Assembly: GCA_900290255.1 (NCBI GenBank)
Contig: OMOD01000163.1
Span: 1 to 40,750 of the forward strand
Length of the DNA stretch: 40,750 nt
Origin: Candidatus Sulfotelmatobacter kueseliae
Lineage (GTDB): Bacteria > Acidobacteriota > Terriglobia > Terriglobales > Acidobacteriaceae
Direction: 5' to 3'
Below the pieces are notes generated by a model. It did not search any database, was not told the DNA's origin, and saw nothing but the letters and a program-made list of their open reading frames with translations. The position numbers and the translations under genes were made by a program. Positions 35,071 to 40,750 of the stretch are shown piece by piece. The first letter of the stretch is position 1. Every line of letters begins with the position of its first letter.

Positions 35071-35871
35071 TTAGGCTACGGCGACTTCCGCGAGTTTGCC
35101 TTCCTTATAAGCGCGCAGGTAGCTTTTGCAGTACGCATCGCGTCCCAGCAGCGCTTCGGCCGCCAGAATGTTCATCATCATCTGGTGGTCGCAAGGATCG
35201 ACGATCGCAGCATCAAGGCCGTGTGCCATGAGCAACGTCAGGAATGTCTCATTCACCAGTTTGCGCAGCGGCAGACCAAACGAGACATTACTGACCCCCG
35301 CACTGATGTGAACTCCTGGGTACCGTGCCACAATCTGGCCAACTGCTGCCAATAGATACTGGCTGTGGGGACCGGTGGCGAGAGGCATGACGCAAGGGTC
35401 AACGTAAATATCGTCGAGCGCAAAACCCTCTGCGGTGAGGCGGTCAACCAGCCGGCTGGCCGTGGCCACTCGATCATCCACTCCGTTGGGCGTTCCCGAC
35501 TCCGACAGGCAGAGAGCGATCACCTTCGGCCGGTGCTCCTTGAGAACCGGCAGCATGGCCCAGCGTGCCGGCTCGTCGCTGATCGAGTTCACCAGCGGCC
35601 TCTGCTTGCAGCGGGGAAGCGCTTTGAGCAGCGCTTCTGGATCCGCACTGTCAAGGCACAGCGGGATGTCCACGACTCCTTGCACCAGATCCACCAGCCA
35701 ACTCAGAAGCTCCACTTCCTGATCCGGCAGACCGCCGTTGACGTCCACCATGCGCGCTCCCGCGACAGCCTGCTTGCGTGCAAGATCCTTGAAGAACTCC
35801 GCATCCCTCTTTTGTGCAGCTTCGCCAACCTTCTTCCGCGTGCAGTTTATGAGTTCACCGATAATTAACAT
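35071..35871 (-). CDS. Methyl-THF:corrinoid methyltransferase (AcsE/MeTr-like)
   Basis: This 266-residue pterin-binding TIM barrel aligns with AcsE of acetogens, which exchanges methyl groups between methyl-THF and the corrinoid iron-sulfur protein. MLIIGELINCTRKKV opens the protein as in AcsE. IPLCLDSADPEALLKAL, LVNSISDEPARW, DDIYVDPCVMPLA and ISAGVSNVSFGLP hold the pterin-contacting Asp and Asn residues, and DAAIVDPCD and YCKSYLRAYK close it. It overlaps the MetF-MetV gene by seven bases and is last in the operon. No acetyl-CoA synthase genes are visible. Here it more likely loads methyl groups from an MttB-charged corrinoid protein onto THF, or the reverse. Confidence 0.9.
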   Translation of the reverse strand: MLIIGELINCTRKKVGEAAQKRDAEFFKDLARKQAVAGARMVDVNGGLPDQEVELLSWLVDLVQGVVDIPLCLDSADPEALLKALPRCKQRPLVNSISDEPARWAMLPVLKEHRPKVIALCLSESGTPNGVDDRVATASRLVDRLTAEGFALDDIYVDPCVMPLATGPHSQYLLAAVGQIVARYPGVHISAGVSNVSFGLPLRKLVNETFLTLLMAHGLDAAIVDPCDHQMMMNILAAEALLGRDAYCKSYLRAYKEGKLAEVAVA

Positions 35872-37469
35872 GGCTTTGTTTCCTCTTCTCGCTCCTCTTT
35901 CTTAGTTTCTCGAAGATCGATTCTCTTGCAGACGTTATCCAGCCCGGCAAATCGGTTGGCCAGAGCATTGGTGCGGTCCAGGCACCAGTCTCGAGGTGGG
36001 ACCAGGACCCGGCCGAATTTGCTGGGATCATCGCCCATCGCCCGGCTACCGAGGTAGATCAGGTTCCAGATGCAGGGAAGGTCGGGACGAGCCTCACAGC
36101 TTCCGTCCACCCGAGAGCCTCCGCAAGGACCGTTACGCAACTCCTTGTAGCACCAGCGCATCGAGCATCCGGCATAGTTGAGATGGTCCTGCACGCAATC
36201 TCCACAGCTGACGCAACCCAAGGTCGCCTTTCGATAAAGCGTCGCAGGCCCAAGCAGCCGGTACCACAGGCCATGCCGCCAGGAATTGTTTTGGACGCTG
36301 TGATCTCCAGCCTGCAATCGTGGGCCGAACAGACGCGCTCCGAACGAATCGTCTCTTATGAAGTGCCGGTGCACCATCGCGGACATCCGCTGAACCAGAG
36401 ATGGGTGCGCCTTGGCCTGCGTGACCTGATATTCCGATGTGCCGTCGCTCAGACCGTCTGCGCCTTGCCGGAAAAGGTGGAATTCGCCCGGAAACGCAAA
36501 CACGAGTTCATCCATCCGCGCCCGCCAGTCGCTACCAATTACGGCGGCGCGCTCGACGATGGTCATGAAGTCCTTGTGAGTAAGGCCGAAGCCGCCAATA
36601 TGAGCGCCGGCAAACCCAAGGCCCTTGGCTGCGGCCACCATCAGGGCGGCACGTTCCAGCCGCTGCGGCTTCTTTTCTTGTTCCAACCGCTTAATGAACT
36701 CATCCGTAACCACGCAACCCGCGATCTCGCCCGCCTGCATCAACTGGGCGATTTTTGCCGTCGGAACATAGACATTCGCCAGAACTGGGATATGGCCAAT
36801 GCCCTCCCTGTTCATGTACTGCTTCAACTCATAGAGTTTACGCAGGTTGTACCCAAGCTGGGTGATGATGTATTGTGCGCCGGCCACCACTTTCAATTGC
36901 AGCTTGTAGAACTGCATCAAGAGATCGGGCTCGCGGACCTTGAATGGATTGACCACCGCGCCGGCGAAGAAATCAAAGGGGGTGGTGCGTACTGTCTTGG
37001 GCCCCAGGTTGTACTCGAGGCCACCGTGCAGGGCGCGGAGCAGCCAAAGAATGAGGACTGAATCCAGATCGTATACGGGCTTCGACTTGCCGGCGAAACC
37101 CTCTTTCTGGGCATCGCCGGTGAGAGCCAGAATGTTTTCCACGCTCAGGCGCGCAAGCGCGTGAAGCCTTGCCTCGAGCGAGGAGCGGTTCCCGTCTTTG
37201 CCCGTCACATGTGCGATCGGCGTCAGGTTGTGCTCCAGCACATAGGAGACAAACGCTTCCGGCGGCAGCGCGGGGTTTCCGCCGGGAAGATCGGTCACGC
37301 TGATGACTTTGATTCCATCTGCCTGCGCCGAGGCCTCTCTCACAAAGGTCTCAGCCTCCGCTACATTGTGGTCGCGCCCCAAAACGAGCTCTGCGGTGCA
37401 TACGAACTCTTTCTTCTCGAGCGCGGACCTAAGAAAGTTCGAATTTTGACCGTTCTCGCGTGTATCCAT
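35865..37469 (-). CDS. MetF-MetV fusion methylene-THF reductase
   Basis: This is a 534-residue protein. Residues about 1-310 form the FAD-binding methylenetetrahydrofolate reductase barrel (LVLGRDHNVAEAETFVREA, NILALTGDAQKEG, GAQYIITQLGYNLRKLYELK, GHIPVLANVYVPTAKIAQLM). Residues about 420-490 are a Cys-rich MetV-like domain (CVSCGDCVQDHLNYAGCSMR, CYKELRNGPCGGSRVDGSCE). In acetogens MetV is usually a separate subunit that recruits electron partners; here it is fused. It interconverts methylene-THF and methyl-THF. GGAGG lies upstream of the ATG. The gene begins 13 bases after the cyclic-nucleotide-binding protein and overlaps the AcsE-like gene. Together with Fhs it gives a folate one-carbon branch. 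Direction (oxidative or reductive) is inference. Confidence 0.9.
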   Translation of the reverse strand: MDTRENGQNSNFLRSALEKKEFVCTAELVLGRDHNVAEAETFVREASAQADGIKVISVTDLPGGNPALPPEAFVSYVLEHNLTPIAHVTGKDGNRSSLEARLHALARLSVENILALTGDAQKEGFAGKSKPVYDLDSVLILWLLRALHGGLEYNLGPKTVRTTPFDFFAGAVVNPFKVREPDLLMQFYKLQLKVVAGAQYIITQLGYNLRKLYELKQYMNREGIGHIPVLANVYVPTAKIAQLMQAGEIAGCVVTDEFIKRLEQEKKPQRLERAALMVAAAKGLGFAGAHIGGFGLTHKDFMTIVERAAVIGSDWRARMDELVFAFPGEFHLFRQGADGLSDGTSEYQVTQAKAHPSLVQRMSAMVHRHFIRDDSFGARLFGPRLQAGDHSVQNNSWRHGLWYRLLGPATLYRKATLGCVSCGDCVQDHLNYAGCSMRWCYKELRNGPCGGSRVDGSCEARPDLPCIWNLIYLGSRAMGDDPSKFGRVLVPPRDWCLDRTNALANRFAGLDNVCKRIDLRETKKEEREEETKPC

Positions 37470-37482
37470 TATTACCTCCTCG

Positions 37483-37938
37483 TTATCCGTAGGAGCGCGA
37501 ATTTGGTTTCCCGTGCACGGATAGGGTGGCCTTGTAGCAATTGACCAGGCGCTGCCCGATAATCCGGCTGAGATGCCGGAAGAAGATTAGACCGCTGGCA
37601 GGGTCTTTCTCGAGCAACTGCAGCAGCGCATTCTTTGCGATCTTGGTCACCGTGACCGGAAGAATGCACTCCGCGGATGAGGTGTATTGTTCCTGTTCCG
37701 CCATGCTCGACCACCCGATCACTTCTCCGAGTTCGCTGACGACGTAGGCGACCGTACCTCTCTCTTCCACGCACAGGCGGATGCGGCCTGCTCCCAATAT
37801 GTAGAGGTGGTCAGCCGGGTCACCGGCATGAAAAAGAAACGCTCCCGCAGGGTGCGACTCTTCCGTGGCTATTTCCGCGATGCGTTCCAGCGTTATTTTG
37901 CTGATCCCCTGAAGCAGATAAGCTCTCTCGAGCGACAT
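37483..37938 (-). CDS. Stand-alone cyclic-nucleotide-binding-domain protein
   Basis: This 151-residue protein has a Crp-type beta-roll (GAFLFHAGDPADHLYILGAGRIR near residues 32-54; LGEVIGWSSM where the phosphate-binding cassette would be) and an ending helix. It lacks the winged-helix DNA-binding domain, so it is not a classical Crp regulator. Its place inside the Fhs/MetF operon (14 bases after Fhs, 13 before MetF-MetV) suggests that it senses a nucleotide, heme or redox signal and acts on a partner protein. GGAG precedes the ATG by eight bases. The ligand cannot be predicted: the cassette departs from the RxA/S cAMP consensus. Confidence 0.82.
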   Translation of the reverse strand: MSLERAYLLQGISKITLERIAEIATEESHPAGAFLFHAGDPADHLYILGAGRIRLCVEERGTVAYVVSELGEVIGWSSMAEQEQYTSSAECILPVTVTKIAKNALLQLLEKDPASGLIFFRHLSRIIGQRLVNCYKATLSVHGKPNSRSYG

Positions 37939-37952
37939 AGTGTGCTCTCCAT

Positions 37953-39743
37953 TCAGAACAGACCGCTCACATTGCCGCTCTTGACGTCGACATCCACCCG
38001 GCGAAACCCGGGGTTCGAGGATGTTCCTGGCATCAAGCTGATCGTGCCAGCGACAGGACAGAGGAATTTTGCTCCAGAATAGACCAGCACATCCCGTATG
38101 GGAAGCACCCAGCCTTTGGGCACGCCCTTCAGCGACGGATCATGGCTCAGACTGAGGTGAGTCTTTACCATCATGGTTGCGTAATCACGGAATCTCGAGT
38201 CCGATTCGAACGCCTCGCACTTCACCTCGGCCTCTGGAGTCCAAGCCACTCCATCGGCACCATAGACATCCTTGGCGATCAGTTCTACGCGATCCCGCAA
38301 CTTCATTTCCAGCGGGTAGAGATACCGGAAGTTGATCTCGTCTTTACAGGCGTCCATTACTGCGTCGGCTAACTCCAGGGCTCCTTCTCCTCCCTTGGCC
38401 CAGTGCTGAGATAGCGCACACCGGGCGCCTGCCTGTTCGGCGGCTTTGCGCACAATTGCGATCTCATCCTGAGTGTCGGTCTGGAATTGGTTGATGCACA
38501 CCACGGGATTGATCCCCGACTTGCGAATGATACCGATGTGGTGCAGCAGGTTCGCGGTGCCGTTTTCCACCAGTTTCAGGTTCTCTTTGCTGTACTCCGC
38601 AGGCAGCGATTGACCAAGTGCGACACTCGGGCCTCCGCCGTGCATCTTGAGGGCTCGGATGGTGGTGGTCAGGACCGAGGCGTTCGGCCGGAGCCCGCTG
38701 TAACGGCACTTGACGTTCCAGAATTTTTCAAAACCGATGTCGGCAGCGAATCCGCTTTCCGTCACGTGGTAGTCAAACATCTTCAAGCCCAGCCGGTCAC
38801 CAATGATTGAAGACTGTCCCACGGCGATATTGGCAAAAGGTCCGGCGTGAACCATGCAAGGCTGGTACTCAGCGGTGCAGCATAAAGTGGGATTAATGGA
38901 GTTCCGCATCCAGGCACACATGGCACCGGCCACTTCCAGATGGCCCGTGGTCACCGGATCACCCTTCTTGTCGTAGGCGACGGTGATTTCGGCCAAACGC
39001 TTTCTCAGATCCGCCAGATCCCTCACGATGGAGAGGATGGCCATCAATTCGGAACTGGCAGCGATGCCGAACTTGGACTGGATCATGTACCCGTCTTGCT
39101 TGGTGCCCATGCCGATGATGATGTTGCGCAGCGCCTGCGCACAAAAGTCGATCACCCAACCCATTTCCACTCGCGTGGGGTCAATATCCAGGCGGTGCAT
39201 TTTAGTAAGGCGTTCAAGGTGGGCGTCGTCGTAGTTTCGTTCGTGCTGCATGCGGGCGGTGAGCGCCACCATTGCCAGGTTATGGGCGTTCATGAGGTCA
39301 TTGATGTCGCCGGTCAGGCCCATGGAAAATTCTGTCATCGGGATCAGCAGGGCATTCCCGCTTCCCGCCGCAGTTCCCTTGATGTTCATGGTGGGGCCGC
39401 CGGAAGGCTGGCGCAGGCACCCGCCGACGCTCTGGCGGCGCTTGCCCAGGCCCTCGATCAGGCCCAGGGAAGTGGTGCTCTTACCTTCGCCCAAAGGGGT
39501 GGGCGTGATAGCGGTAACCTCGATGTACTTGCCGTCCGGGCGATCTTTCAGCCGCTCGATAATCTTCAGAAAATCAAGCTTGCACAGCCTTCCCAGGGGA
39601 ATGACCTCATCTGGTTCCAGCCCCAGTCTTTCCTGCCACTCGCGGGGAGTGGGCATGTTCGCTTCGGCCGCTTGAGAAATTTGCCAGTTCTGCAACCGCG
39701 TCGCATCGTACGGCATAGCAAGGTCCCCGACCAGAGTTGCCAT
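37953..39743 (-). CDS. fhs: Formate-tetrahydrofolate ligase
   Basis: This is a 596-residue formyl-THF synthetase (formate + THF + ATP to formyl-THF + ADP + Pi, reversible). The P-loop is [13 protein letters not shown] near residues 81-93. [50 protein letters not shown] and [13 protein letters not shown] are family blocks, and the end [13 protein letters not shown] is canonical. It is longer than the usual 555-560-residue bacterial enzyme. It carries an N-terminal extension and [19 protein letters not shown], as in the eukaryotic C1-synthase form. The usual GIKGGAAGGG loop is [10 protein letters not shown] here. AGGGAG abuts a first ATG at 39752, so the ATG at 39743 is the better start. First gene of the C1 operon. 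Confidence 0.92.
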   Translation of the reverse strand: MATLVGDLAMPYDATRLQNWQISQAAEANMPTPREWQERLGLEPDEVIPLGRLCKLDFLKIIERLKDRPDGKYIEVTAITPTPLGEGKSTTSLGLIEGLGKRRQSVGGCLRQPSGGPTMNIKGTAAGSGNALLIPMTEFSMGLTGDINDLMNAHNLAMVALTARMQHERNYDDAHLERLTKMHRLDIDPTRVEMGWVIDFCAQALRNIIIGMGTKQDGYMIQSKFGIAASSELMAILSIVRDLADLRKRLAEITVAYDKKGDPVTTGHLEVAGAMCAWMRNSINPTLCCTAEYQPCMVHAGPFANIAVGQSSIIGDRLGLKMFDYHVTESGFAADIGFEKFWNVKCRYSGLRPNASVLTTTIRALKMHGGGPSVALGQSLPAEYSKENLKLVENGTANLLHHIGIIRKSGINPVVCINQFQTDTQDEIAIVRKAAEQAGARCALSQHWAKGGEGALELADAVMDACKDEINFRYLYPLEMKLRDRVELIAKDVYGADGVAWTPEAEVKCEAFESDSRFRDYATMMVKTHLSLSHDPSLKGVPKGWVLPIRDVLVYSGAKFLCPVAGTISLMPGTSSNPGFRRVDVDVKSGNVSGLF

Positions 39744-39807
39744 TTGAACCATCTCCCTGACGCCACCTAAATCGAGTAGCGCCCGCCGCGATGGGCTGTG
39801 GCAATTG

Positions 39808-39825
39808 ATTCGGCTTTATCCGAAT
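39808..39825. promoter_or_regulatory. Inverted repeat 1, ATTCGG-N6-CCGAAT
   Basis: ATTCGGCTTTATCCGAAT is a perfect 6+6 dyad with a six-base spacer, 65 bases upstream of the Fhs start. It is the best-formed copy of the three half-site pairs in this region. Confidence 0.65.
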
Positions 39826-39859
39826 GAACATTTCGTTTTCATGGCGATAATGCGGCAAA

Positions 39860-39872
39860 ATTCGGGCCGAAT
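39860..39872. promoter_or_regulatory. Inverted repeat 2, ATTCGG-N1-CCGAAT
   Basis: ATTCGGGCCGAAT uses the same half-sites as repeat 1 but with a one-base spacer. Its centre is about 50 bases from the centre of repeat 1. Confidence 0.6.
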
Positions 39873-39896
39873 CCCGGTCTACCACCCGATAAACAG

Positions 39897-39916
39897 GATT
39901 CGCATAATTCCGAATC
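39897..39916. promoter_or_regulatory. Inverted repeat 3, GATTCG-N8-CGAATC
   Basis: GATTCGCATAATTCCGAATC is a perfect GATTCG/CGAATC dyad. Read as ATTCGC-N6-CCGAAT it matches repeat 1 with one mismatch. Its centre is about 40 bases from repeat 2. Confidence 0.6.
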
Positions 39917-40060
39917 AAATGCTAGGCTCAGCCCGCAAGGCTAGAAGTTGTAGAGTCCCATTCGCCTTGCGGCAAGTCGGACCGCCGATGTGATGAAGTT
40001 TGCGAAAGCCGTTTTCCAGTATGCTGATTGGCGGCGATATCATTTAAGACTGGGGGCACG

Positions 40061-40750
40061 ATGAACTCAGTTTGGGCGCGCCTGACGCACGAGCAGTGCC
40101 AGCAACTGCACAATGCCAGCTTAGAGATTCTGGAACGCACCGGCGCCCGTCTATTCAATGACGAGGCCCTGGCTCTGGTGTGCAAGGCAGGGGCTAAAGT
40201 TGTCGAGGGAAACCACGTGCGTTTCCCCGCTCGTCTGGTCGAGCAAGCTCTCTCCACGGCGCCGAAAGGCGTTACATTGTTTGACCGCAACGGCCGTCCC
40301 GTCATGCCGCTGGAAGGAAATAACAGTTTCTTCGGTCCGGGCTCGGATTGTCTGAACATCGTCGATCACCGTACCGGCGAGCGGCGACGGCCCGTGCTGC
40401 AGGATGTAGCGGAAGCAATTCTGGTCTGCGACGGCCTGAACGAGATAAATTTCGTGATGTCGATGTTCCTGCCCTCCAATGTTCGCCAGGAGATTGCGGA
40501 TCGCTATCAGATGGAGGTCATGCTGCACAACACCACCAAGCCCATCGTGCTCGTCACCTACGAAACTTCGGGTTGCGTGGATGCGGTCGAAATGGCCGAA
40601 GCTGTGGCCGGTGGAGCAGACGCTTTGCGCGAGAGGCCTTTCATAACCTGCTACATCAACGTCACCACTGGCCTGCTGCATAATGCCGACGCGCTGGAAA
40701 AACTCCTGTTTCTTGCCGGAAAAGGCCTGCCTGCGTTGTATATCCCAGTG
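40061..40750 (+). CDS. Second MttB-family methyltransferase, cut by the window end
   Basis: The first 230 codons of an open frame are visible, with no stop and no in-frame TAG. The N-terminus LTHEQCQQLHNASLEILERT, then GARLFNDEALALVCKAGA, FFGPGSDCLNIVDHRTGERR and MEVMLHNTTKPIVLVTYETS, is characteristic of the MttB (trimethylamine methyltransferase) superfamily. It clearly differs from the family member at 33424-34896, so the two probably have different substrates or roles. The ATG follows GGGGG by five bases. It diverges from Fhs across a region with three inverted repeats and is probably coregulated with it. A corrinoid protein gene may follow beyond the window; this cannot be seen. Confidence 0.85.
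   Translation, partial: MNSVWARLTHEQCQQLHNASLEILERTGARLFNDEALALVCKAGAKVVEGNHVRFPARLVEQALSTAPKGVTLFDRNGRPVMPLEGNNSFFGPGSDCLNIVDHRTGERRRPVLQDVAEAILVCDGLNEINFVMSMFLPSNVRQEIADRYQMEVMLHNTTKPIVLVTYETSGCVDAVEMAEAVAGGADALRERPFITCYINVTTGLLHNADALEKLLFLAGKGLPALYIPV

Larger units (their letters stand above)
39744..40060. promoter_or_regulatory. Divergent regulatory region of the one-carbon island
   Basis: These 317 bases separate the minus-strand Fhs operon from the plus-strand second MttB-family gene. They contain no gene but hold three related inverted repeats (39808-39915), listed separately. No unambiguous -35/-10 pair could be chosen on either strand. Confidence 0.6.

Overview
The window looks like chromosome of a soil or groundwater Acidobacteriota, probably class Terriglobia. 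This is an inference from content. Supporting signs are a high-GC sequence, a PD40/TolB-like propeller fragment, a large sortilin-type BNR-repeat secreted protein, an Oar-like TonB receptor remnant, paired secreted amidohydrolases, and GTG or TTG starts behind strong Shine-Dalgarno sites. No tRNA, rRNA, CRISPR array, phage module or intact insertion sequence was recognised.

Layout. 1-808: no convincing gene. 809-6399 (minus strand): a secreted amidohydrolase, a 5'-truncated PD40 propeller, then an operon nagB-like deaminase > MFS transporter > SDR dehydrogenase. A promoter and palindrome separate this operon from a divergent secreted clan GH-A glycoside hydrolase with a discoidin insert (6595-8757). 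8801-14419: a periplasmic molybdenum hydroxylase operon (2Fe-2S, Mo and FAD subunits), followed by a translationally coupled Cys-rich small protein and two small secreted proteins. 14442-15264: a scrapyard of gene remnants, ended by a strong terminator. 15675-20449: a Rieske oxygenase resembling glycine-betaine/carnitine monooxygenases and a 1127-residue BNR-repeat protein. 20616-23546: a nitrosative-stress module made of a Crp/Fnr regulator, a RIC di-iron repair protein and an octaheme HAO-family cytochrome, with an FNR-like box inside it. 23857-27173: an M61 peptidase with PDZ domain and a second secreted amidohydrolase. 27259-29187: a TonB receptor broken by a 35-bp tandem duplication, joined head to head to a glycosyltransferase, with both 5' ends missing.

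29339-40750 is the most interesting part: a one-carbon/methyl-transfer island. A plus-strand operon encodes two FAD amine-oxidase-type proteins and a homolog of betaine-homocysteine methyltransferase, followed by an MttB-family methyltransferase. Converging on it is a minus-strand operon of formate-THF ligase, a stand-alone cyclic-nucleotide-binding protein, a MetF-MetV fusion and an AcsE-like methyl-THF:corrinoid methyltransferase. A second MttB-family gene diverges from this operon and runs off the end. The divergent intergenic region has three inverted repeats built from one half-site, ATTCGG/CCGAAT. Together these genes could strip methyl groups from a quaternary or methylated amine, move them through a corrinoid protein onto THF, and oxidise them to formate with ATP recovery. 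The corrinoid protein, its activator and a FolD homolog are not in the window. The substrate and direction of flux are inference.
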